64,000 nucleotides of DNA from Fimbriimonadaceae bacterium (GCA_020850355.1 JADZEX010000028.1:1-64000), one strand, 5' to 3'; counted from the first letter of the stretch, positions 16,570 through 25,745 are shown. The notes: a model not told the origin generated them from the letters alone. A program made the numbers and translations.

Positions 16570-17535
16570 ATGCGAGTTTTGCGCCATCTGGTGCTCGGAT
16601 TGGGCGCTGCTGTCGCCCTGGTGGCGGCCGACGCGCCGACCGCGGTGGTCGAGCAAGCTACCGACTACGCCACGATCGACTGGACCAAGGGCGTGATCAT
16701 CGCCGAGGGCCTCGGCCCGCGGCAGCGCGGCAGCACCATCAAGAACCTGGCGATCCAGCGCCGCGTGGCGATGGTCGACGCGCAGCGCCATCTCGCCGAG
16801 GCGGCTCGCGGCGTGAAGGTCACCAGCGAGACCACCATCGAGATGTACGAGCTGACCAAGGACATCGCGACCACCAAAGTGGACGCCTTCCTGAAGGGCT
16901 TCACGCTGGTCGAGGCGGGCTGGATGGCCGACGACCCGGAGACCTACCGCGTGCGCTTGGCGATCCCGCTGGCCAGCGCCGACGGCAAGGAGTGCCTGGC
17001 GACGGTGATCTTGCCCGAGGCGACTCGGAAGGAGCCGGAGAAGGTCCTCGAGACGGTCCGCCGGGAAGACCCGAAGGTCTTGGCCGACAAGAAGATCGAG
17101 CTGCCGCCGGTGCAGGAAAAGCCGGTCGAGATCCCCGTCAAGCAGCCCGATCCCCCGACCCCGGCGCCCGAGCGCCGCGCCGGCCCGTACACCGGCCTGG
17201 TGGTCGACCTGCGCGGTTTCGCCTGCGAGCGGGCGATGTCCCCGAAGATCGTCACCAAGGAAGAGGATGAGGTCTGGGGCACGATGCAGGTCTCGCGGGA
17301 GTTCGTGCTGGAGACCGGGATCGTCGGGTACATGCCGAACCTCGACATGGCCCTCAATCCCGACCAGTCGCGCGCCGGCCGCAACCCGCTGGTGGTCCGC
17401 GCCATCGGCCTGCACGGTTCGTTCCGCGCCAACGCAGTGGTCGCCGACGACGACGCCGCGCTGATCAAGTCGGAGAACGGCAAGTCCAAGTTCCTCGACA
17501 AGTTCAAGGTCGTCTTCGTGGTCGACCCGCGCTGA
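16570..17535 (+). CDS. Exported LPP20/FlgT-like protein
   Basis: This 321-residue protein has a signal peptide (MRVLRHLVLGLGAAVALVAADA). The domain 'IDWTKGVIIAEGLGPRQRG...AIQRRVAMVDAQRHLAEAARGV' matches the start of LPP20/FlgT-like exported domains, which are beta-alpha repeats found in envelope or flagellar assembly proteins. A Pro/Glu-rich linker (about 185-220) leads to a second domain with 'YTGLVVDLRGFACERAMSPKI'. There is no lipobox Cys. ATG 16570 follows GGAGAGG. A perfect 14-bp terminator hairpin follows. Role unknown. Confidence 0.7.
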   Translation: MRVLRHLVLGLGAAVALVAADAPTAVVEQATDYATIDWTKGVIIAEGLGPRQRGSTIKNLAIQRRVAMVDAQRHLAEAARGVKVTSETTIEMYELTKDIATTKVDAFLKGFTLVEAGWMADDPETYRVRLAIPLASADGKECLATVILPEATRKEPEKVLETVRREDPKVLADKKIELPPVQEKPVEIPVKQPDPPTPAPERRAGPYTGLVVDLRGFACERAMSPKIVTKEEDEVWGTMQVSREFVLETGIVGYMPNLDMALNPDQSRAGRNPLVVRAIGLHGSFRANAVVADDDAALIKSENGKSKFLDKFKVVFVVDPR

Positions 17536-17555
17536 CCCCACCGACGCAGCTCTGC

Positions 17556-17586
17556 GACCGCCCGCCGCGACCCGCGGCGGGCGGTC
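17556..17586 (+). terminator. Perfect 14-bp stem terminator after the LPP20-like gene
   Basis: GACCGCCCGCCGCG (17556-17569) pairs without mismatch with 17573-17586 around a 3-base loop, followed by TCTT. Confidence 0.8.
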
Positions 17587-17602
17587 TCTTGGGCCCCCCG
17601 CG

Positions 17603-17631
17603 TTGTAGCCGGCCCGCCGGGTTGTCATACT
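17603..17631 (+). promoter_or_regulatory. Promoter of ppk
   Basis: TTGTAG (17603-17608), 17 bases, CATACT (17626-17631), 20 bases before the ppk ATG. The short leader leaves little room for a ribosome site. Confidence 0.55.
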
Positions 17632-17651
17632 AGCGCCAGGACACCGCCGCC

Positions 17652-19790
17652 ATGAACCTGCGTGACCCGCAGTGGTACGAGAACCGCGAACTGAGCTGGG
17701 CCGAGTTCAACCACCGGGTGCTCGAAGAAGCGACCGACGAGCGCAATCCGTTGTTGGAGCGCCTGAAGTTCCTGGCCATCGTCTCCAGCAACCTCGACGA
17801 GTTCTACATGGTCCGCGTGGCCGGCGTCATGAAACAGGTCGCCGCCGGGGTCCGTGAACCACGCGCCGACGGCTACACCCCACTGGACCTGCTCGACCGC
17901 CTGCGCCGCCGGCTGCACCGGATGGTCGACGAGCAGTACACCCACGCCCGCGAGGTGGTCTTCCCAGCGCTCCGCACGGCCGGCATCCGCGTGCTGCAGC
18001 CGACTGAGCTGTCGCCGCAGCAAACCGCCGCGGCCGACGAGTTCTTCACGCGCGAGGTCTTCCCGGTGCTCGCGCCGCTGGCCATCGACCCGGGGCACCC
18101 GCTCCCCTTTCTGCGCAACCTCAGCCTCAACCTGGTGGTGACCCTGCGCCAGCCCTGGGTCCAGGGGGCCCCGCCGCTGATGGCGGTGATCGAAGTGCCC
18201 CACGTCGTGAAGCGCTTCGTGCCGCTGCCCTCGGCGCCCGGCCAGCGCGATCTGCTGCTGCTGGAAGACCTCATCGCCCCGCGCGTCGAGCGGCTCTTCA
18301 ACGGCTATCAGGTGCTGCGCGTGACGCCCTTCCGGGTGACCCGCAACGCCGACCTGAACATCGACGAGGACGAGGCCGAGGACCTCTTGCGGGCGATCGA
18401 AGCCGAGCTCCGCGAACGCGAGCGGGGCAACCCGGTGCGTCTGGAGATCCGTCACGACGTCGACCCCCTGGCGTTGCAGTTCCTGGTCCGCGAGCTGGGC
18501 CTGACGCAGGACGACGCCTACGTGGTCGACGGGCCGCTGAACCTCAAGGACTTCTTCGCAGTGGCCGGCCTGCCGGGCTTCGACAGCCTGCGCGACCGGC
18601 CCTTCGTGGCGCCGATTGTGCCGGCCCTGCGGGCGATGGATGAGGGCATCTTCGCGCGGATTCGCCGCGGCGACATTCTGCTGCACCATCCCTACGACAG
18701 CTTCTCGAGCGTGGTCGACTTCGTCGAGCAGGCCGCAGTCGATCCGGACGTACTGGCGCTGAAGCTGACGCTCTACCGCACCAGCGGCGACTCGCCGATC
18801 GTCCACGCGCTGCAACGTGCGGCCGAGAACGGCAAACAGGTCAGCGCGCTGGTCGAGCTGAAGGCCCGCTTCGACGAGGGCAACAACATCTCCTGGGCGC
18901 GGCAACTCGAAGAAGCCGGCGTGCACGTGGTCTACGGCCTGCTGGGCCTCAAGACGCACTGCAAGGTGCTCTGCGCGGTGCGCCGCGACCGCGACCGGAT
19001 CCGGCAGTACATCCACCTCGGCACCGGCAACTACCACCCGTCGACCGCCAAGCTCTACACCGACCTCGGCCTGCTGACCTGCGACCCGGAGATCGGCGAG
19101 GATGTCTGCCAGCTCTTCAACATCCTAACCGGCTACAGCGAGTTTCCGCAGTGGCACAAGCTGGCGGTGGCGCCGCGGGACCTTAAGAAGAAGCTGCTGC
19201 GGCTGATCGCCCGCGAAGCCGAGCAGTCCAGCCGCGCCCATCCGGGCCGCATCATCGCCAAGTGCAACGCGGTGATTGAGCCGCTGGTGATGCGCGCGCT
19301 CTACGAGGCGTCGCAAGCGGGGGTGCAGATCGACCTGGTCTGCCGCGGTATCTGCGGCATCCGGCCAGGCCTGGAGGGGATCAGCGAGAACATCCGCGTG
19401 CGCAGCGTGGTCGGCCGGTTCCTGGAGCACTCCCGGATCTACTACTTCGGCAACGCCGGCAACCCCGAGGTCTACTGCGCCAGCGCCGACCTGATGGACC
19501 GCAACCTCGACCGCCGCATTGAGACGATGTTCCCGGTCCAGGACCCCGCGCTGCGCAGCCGCATCGTCAACGAAGTGCTGGCCCTGGCCCTGGCGGACAA
19601 CGTCAAGGCCCGCGAGCTGCAGCCCGACGGCACCTGGGTCCGCGTGCCGCACCACCCCGGCGAGCCGGAGGTCAACAGCCAGGAGGAGTTCCTCCGCCTG
19701 GCGCTGGAGCAGGCCCCGCTCGGCCAAACCAAACTCGGCGCCGGGGCGCGGTTCCTGCTGCAACGGCTGGCCAAGACGAAGCGGGGGTGA
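17652..19790 (+). CDS. ppk: Polyphosphate kinase 1
   Basis: This 712-residue enzyme reversibly polymerises the gamma-phosphate of ATP into polyphosphate at the inner membrane face. The start 'YENRELSWAEFNHRVLEEA' and 'FLAIVSSNLDEFYMVRVAG' are typical. The catalytic His that becomes phosphorylated is H436 in 'LKTHCKVLCAVRRD', and the second essential His is H593 in 'EHSRIYYFGNAG', nearly the positions of E. coli PPK (435 and 592). 'HLGTGNYHPSTAKLYTDLGL' is also present. Length is normal. It is a single-gene unit with its own promoter. Polyphosphate storage fits a stress-adapted lifestyle. Confidence 0.96.
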   Translation: MNLRDPQWYENRELSWAEFNHRVLEEATDERNPLLERLKFLAIVSSNLDEFYMVRVAGVMKQVAAGVREPRADGYTPLDLLDRLRRRLHRMVDEQYTHAREVVFPALRTAGIRVLQPTELSPQQTAAADEFFTREVFPVLAPLAIDPGHPLPFLRNLSLNLVVTLRQPWVQGAPPLMAVIEVPHVVKRFVPLPSAPGQRDLLLLEDLIAPRVERLFNGYQVLRVTPFRVTRNADLNIDEDEAEDLLRAIEAELRERERGNPVRLEIRHDVDPLALQFLVRELGLTQDDAYVVDGPLNLKDFFAVAGLPGFDSLRDRPFVAPIVPALRAMDEGIFARIRRGDILLHHPYDSFSSVVDFVEQAAVDPDVLALKLTLYRTSGDSPIVHALQRAAENGKQVSALVELKARFDEGNNISWARQLEEAGVHVVYGLLGLKTHCKVLCAVRRDRDRIRQYIHLGTGNYHPSTAKLYTDLGLLTCDPEIGEDVCQLFNILTGYSEFPQWHKLAVAPRDLKKKLLRLIAREAEQSSRAHPGRIIAKCNAVIEPLVMRALYEASQAGVQIDLVCRGICGIRPGLEGISENIRVRSVVGRFLEHSRIYYFGNAGNPEVYCASADLMDRNLDRRIETMFPVQDPALRSRIVNEVLALALADNVKARELQPDGTWVRVPHHPGEPEVNSQEEFLRLALEQAPLGQTKLGAGARFLLQRLAKTKRG

Positions 19791-19871
19791 GCGGACGCAG
19801 CTTCTGCCTGACACCGAACACACCGGTTCTGCAAGGTCTTCTAACGCTCCCCAGCGATGCTCTCGCCATGA

Positions 19872-19889
19872 CCAGCCCACCTGGGCTGG
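19872..19889 (+). promoter_or_regulatory. Leader hairpin just upstream of a prepilin gene's SD
   Basis: CCAGCCCA (19872-19879) pairs with TGGGCTGG (19882-19889), ending four bases before the AAGGAG at 19894-19899. It could act in mRNA stability or translation. Confidence 0.35.
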
Positions 19890-19907
19890 CTGCAAGGAGC
19901 ATCTTCC

Positions 19908-20648
19908 ATGGCGCATGTCAAGCGGCGCGCTGGGTTCACCCTCATCGAGTTGCTGGTGGTGATCGCCATCATCGCGATTCTGGCGGCGATTCTGTTCCCG
20001 GTCTTTGCCAAGGCTCGCGAAAAAGCGCGGCAATCCACTTGCCTGTCGAACAACAAGCAGATGGGCCTGGCAATGATGCAGTACATCCAGGACTATGACG
20101 AGACCTTCCCCGCGTCGGCCGAGACCGATGAGATCTGGCCGTTCTGGATCTCGTCGTACATCGGCGGTCGGCCGCAGAACTGGTCCGGCCAGCGCGGCAA
20201 CATCTACGTCTGCCCCAGCAACCTGCAGGGCATCACGGTGACCGCCTCCAAGCTGAACATCTACGCCGCTGCCGTGGCCGGCTGGGGCATTACGCCGAGC
20301 GGGTCGGGCGATTACCTCTACCACTGCTCCTACTCGCTAAACGACGCGACGATCCCCGAGACGACCGGTGGGTCGGCGGCGCTGGCGGCCTGGATCAGCC
20401 CGGCGGAATGCTATCTGTTTCTGGAAGGCACCGGTGAAGCCGACATCGACAGCAATGATGTCGACCTCGAGGACAACGAAGTCTTTGTCGGCCACAATGA
20501 AGGCATGAACGTCACCTACATCGACGGGCATGTGAAGTGGCTCAAGGACTCGCGCGTGCCGACCGACAATGCCATCTACGACGGCCAGGGCTCGCCGGTC
20601 TACTATCGCGACGACAACACGGCGCGTACGCCGTGGAACTGCCGCTAG
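19908..20648 (+). CDS. Prepilin-type H-X9-DG domain protein
   Basis: This 246-residue protein has a prepilin peptidase site and helix ('[19 protein letters not shown]') followed by '[20 protein letters not shown]'. The C-terminus has the H-X9-DG motif ('[18 protein letters not shown]'). Such proteins are abundant in planctomycete-like and armatimonad genomes and are thought to be type II secretion or pilus-like minor pilins, though most have no assigned role. It starts 118 bases after ppk with AAGGAG well placed. A long GC hairpin follows. Confidence 0.85.
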   Translation: MAHVKRRAGFTLIELLVVIAIIAILAAILFPVFAKAREKARQSTCLSNNKQMGLAMMQYIQDYDETFPASAETDEIWPFWISSYIGGRPQNWSGQRGNIYVCPSNLQGITVTASKLNIYAAAVAGWGITPSGSGDYLYHCSYSLNDATIPETTGGSAALAAWISPAECYLFLEGTGEADIDSNDVDLEDNEVFVGHNEGMNVTYIDGHVKWLKDSRVPTDNAIYDGQGSPVYYRDDNTARTPWNCR

Positions 20649-20661
20649 GATCGCGGATCGG

Positions 20662-20706
20662 GCAGGCTGCCGGCCGGACGAGCACGATCGCCGGCCGGCA
20701 GCCTGC
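20662..20706 (+). terminator. 16-bp stem terminator after prepilin gene
   Basis: GCAGGCTGCCGGCCGG (20662-20677) pairs perfectly with 20691-20706 around a 13-base loop. It ends five bases before the phytase ribosome site and has no T-run. Confidence 0.7.
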
Positions 20707-20722
20707 GTTCAGGAGACGGCCA

Positions 20723-21844
20723 ATGCGCTGGGTCGCGGTGCTGCTGATGTTGCCCGGTCTGGTGGCCTGCCGCGGTCCACTTCCGCCCACGCAACCGGTC
20801 GCCGTGGCGTCACCCAACGCTCAGACGGCCGGCGGCCCTGCCGCGCCGCAGCTCCGTCCGGTCCGGGCCACCGCCGCCGTGGCCGACGACGCCGACGACC
20901 CGGCAGTCTGGGTGCATCCCACCGATCCGTCGCAGAGTCTGATCATCGGCACCAACAAGGCCGAGGCCCCGCGCGGCGCGCTGGTCGTGTTCGGGCTCGA
21001 CGGCCAGATCGTCCAGACAATCACCCCGCTTGACCGCCCGAACAACGTCGATGTCGAGCAGGGCTGCCAACTTGGCAGGCGGCACCTCGACCTCGTCGTC
21101 ACCGCCGAGCGGAAGCAGTCGCAGCTGCGGATTTACGCGGTCGACGCGACGACTCGTCGACTGCGGGAAGTGACCTGGACGGGGCACACCGGAGTCTTTG
21201 CGGGCGAGCCGGGCGAGCGCGCCGCCTGCATGGGAGTGGCGCTCTACAAGCGGCCCCGCGACGGCGCGGTCTTCGCGGTGGTCAGCCGCAAGGAAGGCCC
21301 GGCAGGACGCTACCTGTGGCAGTACCGCCTCGGCCTGGCGCCCGACGGTCGGGTCGGCCTGACCAAGGTCCGCGAGTTCGGGAGCAGCGCGGGCGGGGGC
21401 AGCGAGATTGAGGCCGTCGCGGTCGACGACGAACTCGGGCGGGCCTACTACGCCGACGAGGACCATGCCCTCTACGAGGTGGCCGCCGACCCCGACGCGC
21501 CGGACGCCGCCACGGCCCCGCGAGCGTTCGGCCAGGTCGGGTTCCACGGTGATCGAGAGGGGCTGGCAATCTGGCGCACGGGGCCGCGTTCGGGGTGGCT
21601 GGTCGCCAGCGACCAGGTCACCGGCGGCGGACCGCTCCGGGTCTATCCGCGGCTCAGTCCCAGCGCCGACGCGGCCGCGGTGATCCCGACGCCGGCCGAC
21701 GAGTGCGATGGCTTGGAGGTCTGCGCTGCGGCCCTGGGCCCCGACTTCCCGCAGGGCATCCTGGTGATGATGAACAGCGGCGGCCGCAACTTTCTGCTGT
21801 TCAGTCTCGCCGACCTGCGACCGCATCTGCCCGCCGCTCGCTGA
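20723..21844 (+). CDS. Beta-propeller phytase-like lipoprotein (3-phytase family)
   Basis: This 373-residue protein has a lipoprotein signal ending LVAC (Cys16). The mature part has beta-propeller phytase signatures: 'DDADDPAVWVHPTDPSQSLI', 'IIGTNKAEAPRGALVVFGLDG', 'RPNNVDVEQG', 'EIEAVAVDDELGRAYYADED' and 'FHGDREGLAIW'. The acidic residues correspond to the calcium-binding channel of these phytases, which release phosphate from phytate at the cell surface. ATG 20723 follows AGGAG. Its 3' end overlaps the convergent deacetylase gene by 44 bases. It may link to the nearby polyphosphate kinase in phosphate economy (inference). Confidence 0.85.
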   Translation: MRWVAVLLMLPGLVACRGPLPPTQPVAVASPNAQTAGGPAAPQLRPVRATAAVADDADDPAVWVHPTDPSQSLIIGTNKAEAPRGALVVFGLDGQIVQTITPLDRPNNVDVEQGCQLGRRHLDLVVTAERKQSQLRIYAVDATTRRLREVTWTGHTGVFAGEPGERAACMGVALYKRPRDGAVFAVVSRKEGPAGRYLWQYRLGLAPDGRVGLTKVREFGSSAGGGSEIEAVAVDDELGRAYYADEDHALYEVAADPDAPDAATAPRAFGQVGFHGDREGLAIWRTGPRSGWLVASDQVTGGGPLRVYPRLSPSADAAAVIPTPADECDGLEVCAAALGPDFPQGILVMMNSGGRNFLLFSLADLRPHLPAAR

Positions 21845-22580
21845 TCCACTCCGCCACCTGGATCACCGGCGCGGTCCAGATCCGTTCTTGCTGCTCACGC
21901 AGCCAGGTCAGCAAGCGGGTGTGCTCACCATCGTCCACCTGCAGCCGTTCGTAACCCGGCCCCACCCCGTGGAAGGTCAGCAGGCAGTAGCCGCCGCTGT
22001 CTAGCGCGGCCTGGATGAACTCCAGCCAGCGGTCGCAGGTGTGTCCATCGCCGGCGCTGGTGCCCAGGTTGTGCAGGTCGCAGGTCGCAGGGTCGGTCGG
22101 CTGCTGCGTGCGCTCACCGCGACCGGCGACGAACAGCTCGGCGAGGATCGGCTCGATCCGCTGCTTGGCGTCGGGAGGGCCGATCCAGACATCGTGGCAG
22201 GTGTTGCCGTAGGTCCGGGCGGTCTGGCCGTCGATCTGCTGCAGGATGAAGTTGGCGACGCGCAACTCCTGCCGGAAGCGCTGGGCGTCGAAGTGGATCA
22301 GGTTGTTCCAGGTCGCCAGCCAGTCGTCGGCCTGCGGCACCTCGCGGCGGCAGGGGTGGAACAGCGTGTGGTTGCCCAGCTCATGGCCCCGTGCGGCCAT
22401 TGCCCGCCAGGCCGCGGAGTGCGCCATCAGGTCGTCGCGCGGCGGGGCGTAGAAGGTCCCCCGCAGGCCGTGCGCCTCCAGGGCCGGGGCGACCAGCGTG
22501 CGGTGGCAGGGCATCGTGTCGTCGTAGCTCAACGACACCGCGGCGCGGGCGCCGTGCGGCCATCGAAAGGGGTCAGACAT
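21801..22580 (-). CDS. Polysaccharide deacetylase (NodB-like)
   Basis: This 259-residue protein has the NodB fold: the general-base/metal region 'AVSLSYDDTMPCH' and the metal-binding H-x3-H in 'HELGNHTLFHP'. Family members remove N- or O-acetyl groups from polysaccharides such as chitin or peptidoglycan. No signal peptide is visible, so a cytoplasmic or unconventional location is possible. It is the third gene of a minus-strand operon after two UroD-like genes (15-base gap, GGAGAGG before ATG 22580). It overlaps the convergent phytase gene by 44 bases. Confidence 0.85.
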   Translation of the reverse strand: MSDPFRWPHGARAAVSLSYDDTMPCHRTLVAPALEAHGLRGTFYAPPRDDLMAHSAAWRAMAARGHELGNHTLFHPCRREVPQADDWLATWNNLIHFDAQRFRQELRVANFILQQIDGQTARTYGNTCHDVWIGPPDAKQRIEPILAELFVAGRGERTQQPTDPATCDLHNLGTSAGDGHTCDRWLEFIQAALDSGGYCLLTFHGVGPGYERLQVDDGEHTRLLTWLREQQERIWTAPVIQVAEWISERRADAVAGRRD

Positions 22581-22595
22581 CGGCCTCTCCAGAGT

Positions 22596-23636
22596 TCAGC
22601 GGTGCGTCTCGACGGCGTCCAGCAGCGCCACGACGTTCTCCCAGGGCGCGTCGTCCTCGATCTCAACATAGTAGATGCCGCCGCCCCCGAGCTCGCGGTG
22701 GCGCTGGCCGTAGGCGGCGATCGTCGCGTCGATCTCGGCCGGTGTCCCGCGCGGCACCAGGTACTGGCGATCGGGGTGCAGGAACAGCGCCACCCCGCGG
22801 TCGCGCAGTCGGGCGGTCAGTTCACCGTAGTCGTAGCAGCCGATCTGCGGCCAGAGCAGGTCGATGTCGAGGGCCAGCAGGTCGTCGAGCAGCGGCCCGA
22901 GGTTGCCGCAGGAGTGGAACAGCACCTTCGCGCCAGCGGCCTTGACCGGGGCGATCAACTGCTCGTAGCGCGGCACGAACTCGCGTCGAAAGAGCTCGGG
23001 TGAGAGCAACGGCCCTTGCTGCGTACCCCAGTCATCGCCGATGCAGATCACGTCGGTCCCGCGGGCGAGGAGGGCCTCGTTGACCGCCAGGAAGTACTCC
23101 ACCAGCCGGTCGAGGAAGGCGTAACAGGCGACGTCGCCGCTGGCCAGGTCGCAGAGCACGTCCTCGAACGGCCGCAGGGCGTGCAGCCGCTCGAAGATGG
23201 ACATGCCGCCGTCGAAGACCAGGTACTGCTCCCGGCGGCGCGCCGTGGCGGCGACCTGGTCGCGCCAGCCGGCCGACTGCCGGTCGGGCAGACCGGGGAA
23301 GAGGTAAGCGGTCAACCCGACCTCCCAGCTCGGGAAGGGGTAGCCGGCGGGGTGGCCCAGCAGGCCGAAGATGCGGTACTCCCAGACGGTGCCCCAGGCG
23401 TCGGTGCGGTACTCGTGGTAGTTGCCAGCGTCATCGACGGTGCCCTCGGGCGGACCGGGCAGGCCCTCCCAGGTGGCGCCGTTGTCGGGCTCCAGGGCAC
23501 GCAGCCGGTCGAGCAGGCGCTGCCCGTGGACGTGCAGCCCGGCCGGCGAGCCGTGGACGTAGACCGGCAGGCGGTCGGGCTGCTGGTACTCGATGGCGGC
23601 CAGGAGCCGCTGCCGCGGGGTGATCGAGAGGCTCAT
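22596..23636 (-). CDS. UroD/MtaA-superfamily protein with H-x-C zinc-type motif
   Basis: This 346-residue protein is a UroD-fold barrel: 'ITPRQRLLAAIEYQQPDRLP' at the start, 'DVICIGDDWGTQQGPLLSPE' in the middle, and 'KVLFHSCGNLGPLLDDLL' with the His-Ser-Cys-Gly-Asn motif that binds zinc in MtaA/CmuA-type methyltransferases. This favours a metal-dependent methyl-transfer or related reaction over haem synthesis. ATG 23636 overlaps the upstream UroD-like stop as ATGA. It is the middle gene of the three-gene operon with the deacetylase. Confidence 0.85.
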   Translation of the reverse strand: MSLSITPRQRLLAAIEYQQPDRLPVYVHGSPAGLHVHGQRLLDRLRALEPDNGATWEGLPGPPEGTVDDAGNYHEYRTDAWGTVWEYRIFGLLGHPAGYPFPSWEVGLTAYLFPGLPDRQSAGWRDQVAATARRREQYLVFDGGMSIFERLHALRPFEDVLCDLASGDVACYAFLDRLVEYFLAVNEALLARGTDVICIGDDWGTQQGPLLSPELFRREFVPRYEQLIAPVKAAGAKVLFHSCGNLGPLLDDLLALDIDLLWPQIGCYDYGELTARLRDRGVALFLHPDRQYLVPRGTPAEIDATIAAYGQRHRELGGGGIYYVEIEDDAPWENVVALLDAVETHR

Positions 23637-24883
23637 TTGGCCAGACCTGCTCTCTCCAGCTCTTGGCGCACGATTCTCACCCACTGCCGGACGCGGTCCC
23701 GGTCGCCCTGAACGGTCTCGACATCCTTCAGGGTGATGTCGAAGCAGGTGTCCCGCAACGCGGCGAAGTCCTCGCGCAGGATCCGCCGCACGCGGTCTAC
23801 GTCGAACCCATAGCCGACCATGTCGGTCGGGCTGGGCCGGTAGCTCAGCACATAGTCGCGGCCGATTTGCTCCGCGCAGCGGGCCACGTTGGCCATCGGC
23901 GAGACGCCGATCCGACGCAGGTTCGGGATACTGCGCAGGAGGTCGATCTTGCGGGTCAGGTCCTCGCAGCAGCCGTAGGCGCTGAGCCCGAAGGCACTCA
24001 GGATAGGCATCTGGTAGCGCAGCAGGAACTCCTCGTGCATCGCTGGCGAGACGGCGGTGTACTCCTGCGCCGCCAGGAACACCCACAACTGCCGCCGAGC
24101 CACACCGTTGGTATTGGGCGCCGGATCGGGCAGCTCCTCGGCGTAGGGCATCGCCTGGTTCTGGTGACAGCCCAGCCCCCAGTCGCCAGCGGCTTCGGCC
24201 TGCTCGTGCGTCCGCAGTACACCGTCCGACATGTGGCGCAGCAGCGCGTGGAACCACTCCGGGCGGTCGATCATGTCGAGCATGAAGTGCTCGATGCCAC
24301 GGAGGTGCCCCAGGTCGGTCGAGAGGTCGGCGGTCCAGACGCGGTAGGCCGGGCCGCGGTCGAGGTTGACCTCCAGCAGTCCCTCGAAGATCCCCTGCGC
24401 CCGCTCCCAGCGCTGCGCTGTGGCGGCTTCGTCAAGCTCATGCCGTGGTGTCAGCAAGTTGGCGACATCGGCTTCGGTCTTGATGGGGTGGTCCGGCTTG
24501 TACGACCCGCGGGCCGTGCTGCTGGTGTGCCGCTTGTAGGGCACCCCCCAGCCGGCACAGCGGTGCACCGCGCTGAGGTTCAGCCAGGGCTCGAACACGC
24601 AGTCGTCGTCGAGCTCGGCCCAGCAGAGCTGGTAGCGCAACTGGTGCTCGAAACCGCGTAGGAAGCCGTCGGTGCAGACGCACTGCGAGTCGGGCAACTC
24701 GCCAAAGGCGAAGGCCCTCGTGTAGATCAGCGGACGCGTCGGTCGCAGGCTGTTATGGGCGCGCCAGAGGTCGCGCCGCGTGGTCTGCACCGGGTGGTCC
24801 GTCACGTCGCGGTACCGCCTGGCGAGATCGCGCAGCAGTTGGACCTCGGCGGCGGGTCCCAGGGCGGAGCTGGTGTCGGCCAT
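23633..24883 (-). CDS. UroD-superfamily protein, divergent member
   Basis: This 416-residue protein is a longer, more divergent UroD-like family member. It has 'DLWRAHNSLRPTRPLIYTRA', 'YGCCEDLTRKIDLLRSIPNL' and 'RRIGVSPMANVARCAEQIG', a pattern seen in uncharacterised UroD-family proteins of armatimonads and related bacteria. The double Cys in 'YGCCED' is at the place where others have H-x-C. ATG 24883 has GGAGGT six bases upstream. It is the first gene of the UroD-UroD-deacetylase operon and is divergent from the VapBC pair. Substrate unknown. Confidence 0.75.
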   Translation of the reverse strand: MADTSSALGPAAEVQLLRDLARRYRDVTDHPVQTTRRDLWRAHNSLRPTRPLIYTRAFAFGELPDSQCVCTDGFLRGFEHQLRYQLCWAELDDDCVFEPWLNLSAVHRCAGWGVPYKRHTSSTARGSYKPDHPIKTEADVANLLTPRHELDEAATAQRWERAQGIFEGLLEVNLDRGPAYRVWTADLSTDLGHLRGIEHFMLDMIDRPEWFHALLRHMSDGVLRTHEQAEAAGDWGLGCHQNQAMPYAEELPDPAPNTNGVARRQLWVFLAAQEYTAVSPAMHEEFLLRYQMPILSAFGLSAYGCCEDLTRKIDLLRSIPNLRRIGVSPMANVARCAEQIGRDYVLSYRPSPTDMVGYGFDVDRVRRILREDFAALRDTCFDITLKDVETVQGDRDRVRQWVRIVRQELERAGLAK

Positions 24884-24949
24884 GCCTACCTCCGGCGATG
24901 CCCCTGCGAATGCGCCGCCAGCCGGGCGACCCCTGCTGGCGAGATGTGG

Positions 24950-24955
24950 CATAAT
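24950..24955 (+). promoter_or_regulatory. -10 box of the vapBC-like pair
   Basis: CATAAT lies 17 bases before the antitoxin ATG, with GGAG between them. No convincing -35 is seen, as is common for autoregulated toxin-antitoxin promoters. Confidence 0.35.
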
Positions 24956-24972
24956 GGCCATCGGAGCGACCG

Positions 24973-25320
24973 ATGAGCAAATGGGAGAGCATCGCCGCCG
25001 TCGTTGGCCCCGACCATCGGATTGTGATCGAAACGCCGTACTGGCCGGTGGGCGCCGAGGTTGAGGTGGTGCTTCAGGCCCCGTCCGAAAGCAGCAGTCC
25101 GGCGGAGACGCGGGCTTGGCTGGCCGCGATCGACGCCATCGGGACTGGCACCTCGTCACCGCCCACAGCCCTGGGCGAGACTGGTCCCGAGCCGTCGGCC
25201 GCCCGCGCCGCCGCGATCCGGGAGGTCCTCGCCCGAGTCCGCGCCCGACCGGTCGATGCGACCTCGCGGGAGGCGAGGGAGCGCGAGTTGCAGGAGGACC
25301 GCGACTCGTGGGAACGATGA
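24973..25320 (+). CDS. Putative VapB-type antitoxin
   Basis: This 115-residue protein starts 'MSKWESIAAVVGPDHRIVIETPYWPVGAEVEVVLQ', a swapped-hairpin-like strand pattern as in AbrB/VapB-type antitoxins. A long Ala/Arg/Glu-rich helix ends the protein and could wrap the toxin. Its stop overlaps the PIN-domain start as ATGA, the usual antitoxin-toxin arrangement. No closer family is recognised; the role rests mainly on the neighbour. Confidence 0.65.
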   Translation: MSKWESIAAVVGPDHRIVIETPYWPVGAEVEVVLQAPSESSSPAETRAWLAAIDAIGTGTSSPPTALGETGPEPSAARAAAIREVLARVRARPVDATSREARERELQEDRDSWER

Positions 25321-25745
25321 GCGACCTGGGTCGCCGCGTCTACGTGGACACGATGGTCGCGATCTACGCGGTGGAACGCATGGTGCCCTACGAACGGCAA
25401 CTCGCGCCGCTCTGGGAGGCCGTCGCTGCTGGAGCAGTGCAGGCTGTTACGAGCGAACTCACGATGATGGAGACCATGGTCAAACCGTACCGCGAAGGTG
25501 ATGCTGAACTCGTCGCGCTGTACGCGGAGTTCTTGGAACAGCTCACTGCTCTGCAGCCGGTGGACCGGCGCATCCTGGACCGCGCCGCCCGCCTCCGGGC
25601 GACCGTTCGGGCGCTCCGGACACCCGATGCGATTCACGCGGCCACGGCCATAGAGACCGGCCATCTGAGCGTGCTGACGAACGATGCACGGTTCTCTCAG
25701 ATTCCCGGCTTGACCGTCCACCTCGTCGCCGACCTGCCCGGTTAG
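25317..25745 (+). CDS. PIN-domain toxin, VapC family
   Basis: This 142-residue PIN-domain ribonuclease is of the VapC type. Acidic metal-binding positions are visible as Asp11 in 'VYVDTMVAIY', Glu in 'TSELTMMETM', Asp in 'TPDAIHAATA' and Asp in 'LTNDARF'. VapC toxins cleave tRNA or rRNA when the antitoxin is degraded. Start: ATG 25317, overlapping the antitoxin stop by four bases. Confidence 0.88.
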   Translation: MSDLGRRVYVDTMVAIYAVERMVPYERQLAPLWEAVAAGAVQAVTSELTMMETMVKPYREGDAELVALYAEFLEQLTALQPVDRRILDRAARLRATVRALRTPDAIHAATAIETGHLSVLTNDARFSQIPGLTVHLVADLPG

